In this document: positions 36,982-46,191 of the stretch, in pieces
How positions within the stretch are numbered: the stretch's first letter is position 1
Layout: each line of letters starts with the position of its first letter
Assembly (NCBI GenBank): GCA_003963145.1
Contig: RXJJ01000013.1
Coordinates: forward strand, 1 to 64,000
DNA length: 64,000 nt
Origin: Bradyrhizobiaceae bacterium
GTDB lineage: Bacteria; Pseudomonadota; Alphaproteobacteria; Rhizobiales; Xanthobacteraceae
Reading direction: 5' to 3'
The notes under the pieces: model-generated
Told to the model about the DNA's origin: nothing
Databases searched by the model: none
What the model saw: the letters and a program-made list of their open reading frames with translations, nothing else
Position numbers and translations under genes: made by a program

Positions 36982-37281
36982 ATGGAATACCAGAACATGG
37001 AACGACGGCACTTCCTGAGGATTGCATTCGGCTTTGCGGCGGGTGCGGTCGTCATGGCCTCGGCTGCGAAGGTCGCGGAAGCGGCGCCGATTGCACCGCA
37101 ATCGTTGCCGCCACTGGATACCGCACCGCAGGCCGCGCTCGCAACGCAGGACGATCTCGACAAGGCCCATGTCGAGCAGGTGCGCTGGCGCTGGCACTGG
37201 GGTCACCGGCGTCACTGGCGTTGGCATCGCCGTCATTACCGTCGTCATCATCGGCGTTATCGCCGCCGCTGGCACTGGTAA
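36982..37281 (+). CDS. Tat-exported His/Arg/Trp-rich small protein, tail cut by a TAA
   Basis: A 99-residue protein. It starts MEYQNMERRHFLRIAFGFAA, a textbook twin-arginine signal (ERRHFLR), with cleavage near EAA at residue 41. A linker with DDLDKAHVEQVRWRWHWGHR follows, then a tail almost only of His, Arg, Trp and Tyr. A GGGAGAGGG SD fixes the start. After the TAA (37279-37281) the same frame runs 16 more codons to TGA at 37330-37332, reading SWHTSRYGKVCTRNRY, which resembles the tail of the related protein at 16146. The stop may therefore be a recent truncation or be read through. Metal or polyanion binding is possible. Confidence 0.75.
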   Translation: MEYQNMERRHFLRIAFGFAAGAVVMASAAKVAEAAPIAPQSLPPLDTAPQAALATQDDLDKAHVEQVRWRWHWGHRRHWRWHRRHYRRHHRRYRRRWHW

Positions 37282-37334
37282 AGCTGGCACACCAGCCGTT
37301 ACGGCAAGGTCTGCACGCGCAATCGCTACTGAAA

Positions 37335-37365
37335 AAGGGGCGGGAAAAATCCTGCCCTTTCTTTT
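37335..37365 (+). terminator. intrinsic terminator after the Tat protein gene
   Basis: An 11-bp stem (37335-37345 with 37350-37360, including two G-U pairs), loop AAAA, then CTTTT. It begins two bases after the second in-frame stop (37330-37332), which fits a transcript that includes the 16-codon extension. Confidence 0.65.
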
Positions 37366-37417
37366 AGCGTCGGCAAATTTTCATCGCGGCACGGCGCGTC
37401 AAATTCGTTTCAAACCG

Positions 37418-37442
37418 CGAACAATTTTCTGTTTCACGCGTT
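37418..37442 (+). promoter_or_regulatory. sigma-EcfG-like promoter, one mismatch
   Basis: CGAAC (37418-37422), N16, CGTT (37439-37442). Only the first base of the -35 differs from GGAAC. The -10 lies 39 bases before the start of the 66-residue membrane protein gene. Confidence 0.45.
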
Positions 37443-37481
37443 GGTCCGGCACGTTCCATTTGAGAATTTGCAGGAGACATC

Positions 37482-37682
37482 ATGGCATTTCGTCGCGGAG
37501 GCTTCGCCCTCACACCCCCGTCCATTGTGGTGTTCATGATTTCGCTCGTCCTGGCGGCGATCGCGCTTCTTGTGCATTATGCCGGTATGCGAATTCCGAT
37601 CGTCAGTGCCGCGCACATGTTCGATCTGCTGGCCATCGGCTATATCGTGCTGATGGTCGGCGTCCTGTTCAGGGGCGTTTAG
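37482..37682 (+). CDS. 66-residue two-helix membrane protein
   Basis: A short hypothetical protein with two hydrophobic segments (PPSIVVFMISLVLAAIALLV, about residues 12-31, and MFDLLAIGYIVLMVGVLF, about residues 46-63) and a basic N-terminus (MAFRRGG), predicting an inner-membrane hairpin. A strong SD, GCAGGAGA, lies 7 bases before the ATG. It stands alone between two other genes and has an EcfG-like promoter. No family was recognised beyond this general form. Confidence 0.72.
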   Translation: MAFRRGGFALTPPSIVVFMISLVLAAIALLVHYAGMRIPIVSAAHMFDLLAIGYIVLMVGVLFRGV

Positions 37683-37690
37683 CGCGGAAG

Positions 37691-38557
37691 CTACAGCTTC
37701 GGAGCATTACTGGTGGAATTGCGGCTGGCGTCGTTCTTTTGCGCTGCCAGTGCCTCACTGTCGATTTTCGCGGCGCTTGTGGCGAGCTTGAAGTCGATCA
37801 CCGTAAAGACGGCCTTGCCGACACGGTCCGGAGACGTTCCCGGTGACAGGCCGACCGCGACGAGGCCATCGCAGTTCGTTTCCGTGGTGGCGGCATTCAA
37901 CTGATCGAGGCTTCTGTCAGTCAGCGCCTGCGCGCGCTTGAGCATGGCGACGCAGCTGCCGTGACCGTTGGCATCGTTCAGCGCGACGGCGGCTCTCGGC
38001 GCGATTGGCGCATTCAGCGCATCAGCGGCATTCGCGGGCGTGTATTTCTGTTTCACCGAGACGAGTTTGCCGCCCTTGTAGAAGAAATAAATTACGCCAT
38101 CGCCGATCAGCGTTGGCGTGCCGTATTTGTCGATCACGCGCTGGATCATTTCGGCTTTGGTCGGCTGCTGGCCGCCCAGGAACCCGAGGTCGCGCGAGAT
38201 GAAATAGGCAAGGTTGCCGCTGGCGGGACTGGAAAATGCGGCCGATAGCGATTCGGCGGCGTGATCGGGAGCGGCCGGCCGATCGAGCCGCATGACGCTT
38301 ACATAGGTGATGTTGCTGCTGCCGAATTTCTGCTGCGTTGCCTGTGGCGCAACGCCGAGTTCCCGGGCGTGGGACTCGAAGATCGAGCCGGCCTTGCTGG
38401 CGTCGATATTGCTGGACAATCCGAGAATGTCGGGCTGCAGCTTGCCGGAAAACGCGCTGTCCGGCGTGCGTGGCTTGATCTCATAGGCCGGGCTCGCTGA
38501 GGTCAGGACCACAGAGGCGAGAACAACCACAGCCATCGCCAACGCGCGTTTCAACAT
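37691..38557 (-). CDS. secreted hypothetical protein
   Basis: A 288-residue protein with a Sec signal peptide (MLKRALAMAVVVLASVVLTS, cleavage near SPA at residue 23). The mature part has no domain I recognise. It includes YVSVMRLDRPAA, a segment EMIQRVIDKYGTPTLIGDGV that looks alpha/beta, and two Cys (in GSCVAML and TNCDGLV) that could pair. The C-terminal 25 residues are polar and low complexity. It is likely periplasmic. It converges with the 66-residue membrane protein gene, only 8 bases apart, with no terminator between. Confidence 0.7.
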   Translation of the reverse strand: MLKRALAMAVVVLASVVLTSASPAYEIKPRTPDSAFSGKLQPDILGLSSNIDASKAGSIFESHARELGVAPQATQQKFGSSNITYVSVMRLDRPAAPDHAAESLSAAFSSPASGNLAYFISRDLGFLGGQQPTKAEMIQRVIDKYGTPTLIGDGVIYFFYKGGKLVSVKQKYTPANAADALNAPIAPRAAVALNDANGHGSCVAMLKRAQALTDRSLDQLNAATTETNCDGLVAVGLSPGTSPDRVGKAVFTVIDFKLATSAAKIDSEALAAQKNDASRNSTSNAPKL

Positions 38558-38710
38558 GAATCACCTGTTCGAACGGTGTGAAATCGACAAAGAAACCCGG
38601 CGGATTACGCCGAATTTCAGAGGGCGATGTCAACAGCGCAATAGTCATGTTATCGGTGAACCTGCAAGGCGCTATCGGACACAAAGCGCCGCTGACAAAG
38701 GGGAGACGAC

Positions 38711-39553
38711 ATGGCGGTATCCACCGAGCAAAAGCGCGCGCAATTTCGCAGCCTTCATCAAAGCGGCTGTTTCGTATTGCCCAATCCGTGGGACGCGGGC
38801 ACTGCGAAGATGCTTGCGGGCATGGGCTACAAGGCTCTCGCTTCGACCAGTTCGGGCTTTGCGTGGTCGAACGGCAAGCCGGATAGCGCGGTGAGCTGCG
38901 AGGATGTGCTGGCGCATCTGACCGCGCTGTGCGCGGCGACCGATCTGCCCGTCAACGCCGATTTCGAGGCGGGCTATTCCGGCACCGCGCAGGGCGTCGG
39001 CGCCAATGTGCGGCGCGCTGTCGCGACCGGCGTCGCGGGCGTTTCGATCGAGGACGCGACCGGCGATCCTGCCGCACCCTTGTTCGATGTCGATGTTGCA
39101 GTGGAACGTATCAGGGCGGCGCGCGCAGCCATCGACGCGACCGGCGAGAATGTCATGCTGATCGGGCGCTGCGAGGGGTTCCTGCTCGGTGAAACCGATA
39201 TCGGCAAGGTCATCGCGCGGCTCGCCGCCTATTCGGAGGCGGGCGCCGACTGTCTCTATCCGCCGGGCGTGAAAACCAGGGAACATATCGAGTTAGTGGT
39301 GAAGGCGCTGGCGCCAAAGCCCGTCAACATCCTGATGGGTGCGCCGGGGATGAGCGTGTCCGAGCTTGCGGCGCTTGGCGTGCGGCGGATCAGCGTCGGC
39401 GGCGCGATGGCGCGGACCGCGTGGACGGCGTTCCTGCGCGCCTCGAAGGATATCATCGAGAACGGCTCATTCGCGCAGTTCGGCCATGCGATCAGCTATG
39501 CCGAACTCAACGGCATGTTCGCTGCGATGGCAAAAGAGGAACCCCGGCCCTGA
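38711..39553 (+). CDS. isocitrate lyase/PEP mutase family protein
   Basis: A 280-residue TIM-barrel enzyme of the ICL/PEP mutase superfamily, which cleaves or forms C-C or P-C bonds next to carboxylates. Landmarks: FVLPNPWDAGTAKMLAGMGY near residue 21, NADFEAGYSG (metal/substrate acids) near 80, VSIEDATGD and then MLIGRCEGFLLG. The catalytic KKCGH loop of true isocitrate lyase is absent, as in the oxaloacetate decarboxylase/PEP-mutase-like subgroup. The substrate is unpredictable. The stop codon lies inside a strong hairpin. Confidence 0.88.
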   Translation: MAVSTEQKRAQFRSLHQSGCFVLPNPWDAGTAKMLAGMGYKALASTSSGFAWSNGKPDSAVSCEDVLAHLTALCAATDLPVNADFEAGYSGTAQGVGANVRRAVATGVAGVSIEDATGDPAAPLFDVDVAVERIRAARAAIDATGENVMLIGRCEGFLLGETDIGKVIARLAAYSEAGADCLYPPGVKTREHIELVVKALAPKPVNILMGAPGMSVSELAALGVRRISVGGAMARTAWTAFLRASKDIIENGSFAQFGHAISYAELNGMFAAMAKEEPRP

Positions 39554-39570
39554 TCTCTCAGGGCCGGGGT
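39541..39570. other. 13-bp perfect hairpin over the stop codon
   Basis: ACCCCGGCCCTGA (39541-39553), loop TCTC, TCAGGGCCGGGGT (39558-39570). The left arm is coding sequence, including the TGA of the upstream gene. No T-run follows, so it is either a Rho-type or non-canonical terminator or a 3'-end stabiliser. Confidence 0.65.
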
Positions 39571-39605
39571 GCCGGACTGGTGTGCAGGCAGATCGGCTAT
39601 CTGAT

Positions 39606-40040
39606 TTACTTGCTGTCCGAACCGGTCTGAGCCGGGGCCGGGTTGCTGTTCACGCCGGCGTCGGCCGGGTTATTCGATCCGGACGAGGGCGTACCAGGCT
39701 GAGGAGCGGGCGCCGAGCCCGTGGTCTGTCCCGGGTTGGCGTTCGGATTTGCCGGCGATACCGGGTTCGGCGACATGGTGTTGCCCGAGCCGTTCTGTGC
39801 CGTGGAACTTGTCGTCGCCGGCGGATTTTGCGCCGTGCTCGGTCCCGTGGACGAATTATTCAGTCCATAGAACACGACGCCAAGAATGGCGATCACGGCA
39901 ATGGCGAACAGCGCCATGCGTCCGCCACTGGCGGGACCTTCCGCAAGTTCCGGATCGGCCTGCAATTCATTATCGAGTGCCTGACGGCGGCGCAGATCTT
40001 CCGTGCGATTGAGATCGCTGGGATCGCGTTCATAAGCCAT
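39606..40040 (-). CDS. single-helix membrane protein with long Asn/Pro/Ser/Thr tail
   Basis: A 144-residue hypothetical protein. A charged N-terminus (MAYERDPSDLNRTEDLRRRQ), one transmembrane helix (ALFAIAVIAILGVVFYGL, about residues 43-60), then an 80-residue low-complexity tail rich in Asn, Pro, Ser, Thr, Gly and Gln, probably periplasmic and disordered. A very strong SD (AAGGAGG) precedes the ATG. Two GGAAC-N16 promoter-like sites lie upstream. The topology suggests an envelope spacer or anchor; function unknown. Confidence 0.75.
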   Translation of the reverse strand: MAYERDPSDLNRTEDLRRRQALDNELQADPELAEGPASGGRMALFAIAVIAILGVVFYGLNNSSTGPSTAQNPPATTSSTAQNGSGNTMSPNPVSPANPNANPGQTTGSAPAPQPGTPSSGSNNPADAGVNSNPAPAQTGSDSK

Positions 40041-40072
40041 TGCATCCTCCTTTTTGGGTTTCGTCCGGTACT

Positions 40073-40097
40073 AACCAGAGGCGGATGCACGGGTTCC
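40073..40097 (-). promoter_or_regulatory. sigma-EcfG-like promoter, proximal
   Basis: On the minus strand GGAAC (40097-40093), N16, GGTT (40076-40073); one base differs from CGTT. It ends 32 bases before the start of the 144-residue membrane protein gene. Confidence 0.45.
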
Positions 40098-40121
40098 TGT
40101 GCTGCGGCGTTTTCGCCGCGC

Positions 40122-40146
40122 ATCGGAACAGAACAGACACGGTTCC
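40122..40146 (-). promoter_or_regulatory. sigma-EcfG-like promoter, distal
   Basis: On the minus strand GGAAC (40146-40142), N16, CGAT (40125-40122); one base differs from CGTT. It is a second near-match with identical spacing, 49 bases upstream of the proximal one. Confidence 0.35.
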
Positions 40147-40162
40147 GCGGTCCAAAATAGCC

Positions 40163-40193
40163 AAAATAAAAGGCGGCGCATTGCTGCGCCGCC
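40163..40193 (-). terminator. terminator of katG
   Basis: Read on the minus strand: GGCGGCGCA, loop GCAA, TGCGCCGCC, then TTTTATTTT. The 9-bp GC stem with a U-rich tract lies 26 bases after the katG stop. Confidence 0.85.
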
Positions 40194-40219
40194 GCCTTGG
40201 TTTGAGATTTCGGTAAAGC

Positions 40220-42412
<2,193 letters not shown>

Positions 42413-42543
42413 TCAGATTTGTCGGAGTGTTCCTAGGCGATTTCTGTGACGTTCGGTCGCGAATGCGGCCTCGCGCAGGTTTTCGGCCCGGTACGCCGGA
42501 TATTCCGGCCCGCCTTCGGCGCGGACGATAGGAGGGGTTGTCC

Positions 42544-42590
42544 ATCAGGTCTAATCGTATTAATAATCGTTCTAGATAAGAAATTCTGAT
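42544..42590. promoter_or_regulatory. candidate OxyR-binding region
   Basis: An AT-rich segment between katG and oxyR with imperfect dyad symmetry: ATCAG (42544-42548) and CTGAT (42586-42590) at the ends, with AATCGTATTAATAATCGTT and TCTAGA inside. LysR-type regulators bind such extended dyads close to their own start. No exact ATAG-N7-CTAT array was seen. Confidence 0.35.
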
Positions 42591-42593
42591 CGA

Positions 42594-43505
42594 ATGGTTT
42601 CGCTCAAACAGCTCAAATATTTCGACGCGGTGGCGCGCGCCGGGCATTTCGGCGCGGCCGCCGAGCAATGCGCGATCAGCCAGCCTGCGCTGTCGATGCA
42701 AATTCAGGAACTTGAGAAATCGCTCGGCGTCCAGCTTCTCGAGCGGAGCCGTCGCGGGGTGATGCTGACAGAAAGCGGCCGTGCCATCGCCCAGCGTGCG
42801 GCGCGGGTGCTGGCCGATGTGCGTGATATTGCCGATGTGGCGCGGCGGCAAAACGAAGTGCTGACCGGGCCGCTGCATTTCGGCGTAATCCCCTCGGTCG
42901 CGCCTTATATCCTGCCCCAGCTTCTGCCGATGATGCGCGACGGATTCCCGGGTCTCGACCTGCATATCCGTGAAACGCAGACCCAGTTTCTGACCCGTGA
43001 ACTGCTTCATGGCCAGCTCGATCTGCTGTTGCTGGCCATGCCGGTCGAACATCCCGAGATCGAAACGCTGGCGTTGTTCGACGACAGGTTTCTGCTGGCG
43101 ATGGCCTCATCGCACCGCATTTCCGGGCTTGCGCGCGCGACTGCAGATCTCCTCGACAGCGACCGTCTCCTGCTGTTGGAAGAGGGACATTGTTTCCGCG
43201 ATCAGGCGCTGGCGTTCTGCAGTCTGCAGAAGGTCGAGAACATCAACACGTTCGGCGCGTCGAGTCTGTCGACGCTGGTGCAGATGGTCGCCAACGGTCT
43301 TGGCCTGACTCTGCTGCCGGAACTCTGCGCGCCGCTTGAGACGCGGCGCAGCGATATCCGTCTGATGCGGTTTGCAGATCCGCAGCCGAAGCGTACCATC
43401 GGCCTGGCTTGGCGCAGGACGTCGCCGCGTAAGGACAGGTTTGCGGAACTTGGTGCGATGATTACCGCAGCGGCAACGCCGCGCGAAACGGCTGCGGTGG
43501 CGTGA
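42594..43505 (+). CDS. oxyR: hydrogen peroxide-sensing LysR regulator OxyR
   Basis: A 303-residue LysR-type activator. The N-terminal helix-turn-helix is typical (LKYFDAVARAGHFGAAAEQC and ALSMQIQELEKSLGVQLLER). The redox pair is visible as GHCFRDQALAFC, corresponding to Cys199 and Cys208 of the E. coli protein, which distinguishes it from other LysR proteins. It is divergent from katG with a 202-base spacer. On oxidation it should activate katG; this follows from knowledge of the family. Confidence 0.94.
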   Translation: MVSLKQLKYFDAVARAGHFGAAAEQCAISQPALSMQIQELEKSLGVQLLERSRRGVMLTESGRAIAQRAARVLADVRDIADVARRQNEVLTGPLHFGVIPSVAPYILPQLLPMMRDGFPGLDLHIRETQTQFLTRELLHGQLDLLLLAMPVEHPEIETLALFDDRFLLAMASSHRISGLARATADLLDSDRLLLLEEGHCFRDQALAFCSLQKVENINTFGASSLSTLVQMVANGLGLTLLPELCAPLETRRSDIRLMRFADPQPKRTIGLAWRRTSPRKDRFAELGAMITAAATPRETAAVA

Positions 43506-43539
43506 GAAGCCGCAACTCGCAAAACCTCCGGCGCAGTTT

Positions 43540-43638
43540 CTAGACCGCGCCTACCATGGCCACGCCGAGGATGGCCAGAACGGCAAGAACGACCGCCGTG
43601 AGAAGGTTGTAGAAATCGTTTTGCTTCAAGGCCCGCAT
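43540..43638 (-). CDS. 32-residue single-helix membrane microprotein
   Basis: A very short gene: ATG at 43638-43636, stop TAG at 43542-43540. The peptide begins MRALKQNDFYNLLT and continues as one hydrophobic helix of about 20 residues (VVLAVLAILGVAMVGAV at the end). It has a near-ideal SD, GGGAG seven bases before the ATG, and an exact sigma-EcfG promoter whose -10 lies 45 bases upstream of the start. Together these make a real gene likely. It should be a small inner-membrane protein with the basic N-terminus inside. Function unknown. Confidence 0.75.
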   Translation of the reverse strand: MRALKQNDFYNLLTAVVLAVLAILGVAMVGAV

Positions 43639-43682
43639 TCGATGACTCCCGCATGTGGACATGGATGGAACATCACGAAGGC

Positions 43683-43707
43683 AACGCCGCGCACAAGCGC
43701 GCGTTCC
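43683..43707 (-). promoter_or_regulatory. exact sigma-EcfG-type promoter
   Basis: On the minus strand GGAAC (43707-43703), N16, CGTT (43686-43683), a full match to the general-stress consensus. It drives leftward into the 32-residue microprotein gene and implies a leader of roughly 38 bases. Confidence 0.68.
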
Positions 43708-43845
43708 CGGAACGCTAGCACAGCCGCCGGACGCCGGGGAGGGCGGAATAGGAAACAGGCTTCAAATTCCACAACACCCGGCCATCCCCTATGGTCCGCG
43801 CCAACCGCCGCCCTGAGCGCGGATTCGATATTGGAGGGATACGAG

Positions 43846-44025
43846 GTGATTGTCGCTGCGCTTTATCGCGATGAGAATGATTGCGCCCTGGTGTGCTTTG
43901 GGACCACGACCGTGATGGTCCCGCGCTGGCGTTATGAGCACAACAAGTACTACAAGGTGCCGTTCGGCGAATTGCCGACCCGGGCCGAGTATGAGCGCCG
44001 CAATGCGCCGGGCGTGGCGGCGTAG
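43846..44025 (+). CDS. 59-residue hypothetical protein, GTG start
   Basis: A short protein, (M)IVAALYRDENDCALVCFG with TTTVMVPRWRYEHNKYYKVP and then FGELPTRAEYERRN, apparently a compact soluble domain with beta-strand character. The GTG at 43846 is chosen because TTGGAGGG lies about 9 bases upstream. The frame is open back to 43621 but that part overlaps the opposite-strand microprotein and its promoter, and looks non-coding. No family recognised. It lies 73 bases before tRNA-Arg. Confidence 0.55.
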   Translation: MIVAALYRDENDCALVCFGTTTVMVPRWRYEHNKYYKVPFGELPTRAEYERRNAPGVAA

Positions 44026-44098
44026 CTTCGATTTGCCGGCGTGATCGTGCCGCCTTTTTGTTTGATCGCGGCCTGAAATCGGCTATTCCAGCGCTGAC

Positions 44099-44175
44099 GC
44101 GCTCCTAGCTCAGCTGGATAGAGCATCGGATTTCGATTCCGAGGGTCGGGAGTTCGAATCTCTCGGAGCGCGCCA
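44099..44175 (+). tRNA. tRNA-Arg, anticodon TCG
   Basis: A 77-base cloverleaf: acceptor GCGCTCC (44099-44105) pairs with GGAGCGC (44165-44171), D arm GCTC/GAGC, anticodon stem TCGGA/TCCGA with loop TTTCGAT giving anticodon TCG, T arm GGGAG-TTCGAAT-CTCTC, discriminator G and encoded CCA (44173-44175). It reads the CGA codon. No integrase or duplicated 3' end is nearby. Confidence 0.95.
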
Positions 44176-44235
44176 TTGTCTTCGCCACCCGTACTGGAAC
44201 TGGGAAAACGGCGGCCAGCGCAGCTGGCGCTGCGT

Positions 44236-45798
44236 TCACAGCGGATCGCCGAGAAAAAATGTCCGCATGGTGCCCGAGCCCTTGATGTGGGTCGGGCCGC
44301 GTTCTTCCAGCGCGAATGTTCCGCCAAGCGCCGTAGCAACGCTTTCGCTGAGATGCACCTTGCCCGGCAGGCCATGCGATTCCATCCGGCTGGCGATGTT
44401 CACGGTGTTGCCCCAGACATCGAACGCGAATTTCCGCTGGCCGATGACGCCGGCAATGGCCGGACCGGTGTGAAGGCCAAGGCGCAGACCGATCGGCTCG
44501 CCGTCATGGCCGCGGAACGAGCGGGCTGATTTCAGCATCGCATGCGCGAGGGTTGCGGCGGCATGCGCGTGATCCGGCCTCGGATCGGGCAGGCCGAAGG
44601 CGACCATATAGGCATCGCCGATGGTCTTGATCTTCTCGCCGCCGGTTTGCTGCGTGAGCCTGTCGAACTCCGAGAAAATCGCGTTCAGGAAACGGACCAG
44701 CTCGACCGCCGACTGTCGGCCCGCCATCGGCGTGAAGCCGACGATATCGGCGAACAGGATCGTTACCGCGTCGACATGATCCGCGATCATCTCTTCGCCG
44801 GCATTGATGCGGTCGACGACCGCGCGCGGCAGAATTGAGAGCAGGAGATCCTCGTTGCGGGCCTTCTCCCGCTGGATGTCCATCAGCATGTCCTTCTCGC
44901 GGTCGCGCAGGAACTTGTTTTCGAGGCTCGCACCGATGCGGGCGTAAAGCAGGGTTGTATTGACCGGCTTTGAGAGAAAATCGACCGCGCCCGCTTCGAT
45001 GCAGCGGATCGTGCTGTCGATCTCGTCGAGCGCGGACATGATGATGACGGGAATGTCCCGCGTGCGCGGATCGCTCTTGAGCCGATGCAGGACATCGTAA
45101 CCGCCGATCTGCGGCATGATGAGATCGAGTAGAATGAGATCGAATGCTTCCCCCGCGACCATGGCGAGCGCGGTCTCGCCGCCATCGGCCTCGACCGGCG
45201 TATGTCCGACATGGACGAGTTGCCGGCTCAGAAGATCGCGATTCGAAGGATTGTCGTCGACAATGAGGATCCGGCCCTTGATGGTCGAATGCGCCGCGCC
45301 GGCAGCGATGGAGCGGATCGAGCGCGCCGCTTCGATGGCGCTCGCCGGCATCTGACTATCGGGATGCGCCTGAAAATCGACCAGCGCGTCGATTTTCTTC
45401 AGCACGCCGTCCGCGGCGTCCAGCAGCTTGCCGAGATCGGCGAGAAGGGCGGCGTGGCCGTCACTCTCCGCGTCTTCCGCCAGCATCTCGCCGTAACCCT
45501 TGATCGCGTTGATCGGCGTGCGCAGATCGTGACGCAGTTCGGCCTGGTGAAGAACGGCGTCCTCGCTGCCAGGATCGCGTTCGAGCACGGCGCGCAGGGT
45601 CGACAGCAATGCGCGCCCGGCCGCGCCGATGCGTTCGAGATCGGGGAGGTAGCCTTCCAGCGATTTGTCGCGCGCTTCCTCGAGCAAAATCTCCGAATAG
45701 CCGGCAATCGACATCGCCGGCGCCATGAATTCCTGGCGCAGGTGTGCCAGCAGCGCCCGATGGACGCGTTGCTCGTCGTCATCGGGAGCCGCGGCCAT
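44236..45798 (-). CDS. HisKA-like/receiver/class III nucleotide cyclase protein
   Basis: A 520-residue signalling protein. Residues 10-140 contain a HisKA-like dimerisation helix with His90 in RHDLRTPINAIKGYGEML, but no ATP-binding kinase domain follows. Residues 176-290 are a receiver with Asp225 in LILLDLIMPQ and Lys277. A linker helix leads to a class III adenylate/guanylate cyclase domain (345-515), with metal Asp351 in FADIVGFT and Asp395 in KTIGDAYM. The product is presumably cAMP or cGMP, controlled by phosphorylation. It is the last gene of a three-gene operon, 7 bases after the CheY-like gene. Confidence 0.88.
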   Translation of the reverse strand: MAAAPDDDEQRVHRALLAHLRQEFMAPAMSIAGYSEILLEEARDKSLEGYLPDLERIGAAGRALLSTLRAVLERDPGSEDAVLHQAELRHDLRTPINAIKGYGEMLAEDAESDGHAALLADLGKLLDAADGVLKKIDALVDFQAHPDSQMPASAIEAARSIRSIAAGAAHSTIKGRILIVDDNPSNRDLLSRQLVHVGHTPVEADGGETALAMVAGEAFDLILLDLIMPQIGGYDVLHRLKSDPRTRDIPVIIMSALDEIDSTIRCIEAGAVDFLSKPVNTTLLYARIGASLENKFLRDREKDMLMDIQREKARNEDLLLSILPRAVVDRINAGEEMIADHVDAVTILFADIVGFTPMAGRQSAVELVRFLNAIFSEFDRLTQQTGGEKIKTIGDAYMVAFGLPDPRPDHAHAAATLAHAMLKSARSFRGHDGEPIGLRLGLHTGPAIAGVIGQRKFAFDVWGNTVNIASRMESHGLPGKVHLSESVATALGGTFALEERGPTHIKGSGTMRTFFLGDPL

Positions 45799-45805
45799 CG
45801 CCCGG

Positions 45806-46180
45806 TCAGCCGGCTTTTGCGCCGAGAAGCGTCTTGATCTTGTCGAGAAGGCGCGGAAGGTCCACCGGCTTGGTGTCGAAATCGTCGCAGCCCGCCGCGA
45901 TGCATTTCTCGCGATCCTCGGCCATCGCGTGCGCGGTGAGGGCGATCACGGGAATTTCGCGCGTCGCGGGATTCGATTTGACCTTTTCCGTCGCTTCCCA
46001 GCCGTTCAGGACAGGCAGGCTCATGTCCATCAGGATCAGGTCGGGCTTTTCGCTGACCGCCATGTCCACGCCCTGTTTGCCGTCGACGGCGAGCGCGATC
46101 TCGAAGCCCTGCCGCGCAAGACGCCGCGAGAGCATGTCGCGATTCATTTCGTTGTCTTCGACGATCAGGATTTTTGTCAT
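45806..46180 (-). CDS. single-domain response regulator (CheY/DivK-like)
   Basis: A 124-residue stand-alone receiver. Asp52 in LILMDMSLPVLNG is the phosphoacceptor; the acidic pocket IVEDNEMNRDML, Thr in ALTAHAMAEDREKC and Lys in TKPVDLPRLL complete the active site. The sequence pattern is that of DivK-like or phosphorelay receivers. It lies between the hybrid kinase (11 bases upstream) and the receiver-cyclase, so it may shuttle phosphate between them. There is no output domain. Confidence 0.93.
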   Translation of the reverse strand: MTKILIVEDNEMNRDMLSRRLARQGFEIALAVDGKQGVDMAVSEKPDLILMDMSLPVLNGWEATEKVKSNPATREIPVIALTAHAMAEDREKCIAAGCDDFDTKPVDLPRLLDKIKTLLGAKAG

Positions 46181-46191
46181 TCCCAGGGCTT

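Noticed and set aside
43621-43845. 75-codon extension of the 59-residue protein
   Set aside because: It overlaps the microprotein start and its promoter and reads as low-complexity Arg/Ser/Thr; the SD before GTG 43846 decides the start.
44099-44175. integration site for a mobile element at tRNA-Arg
   Set aside because: No integrase, no duplicated tRNA 3' end and no change in gene style around the tRNA.
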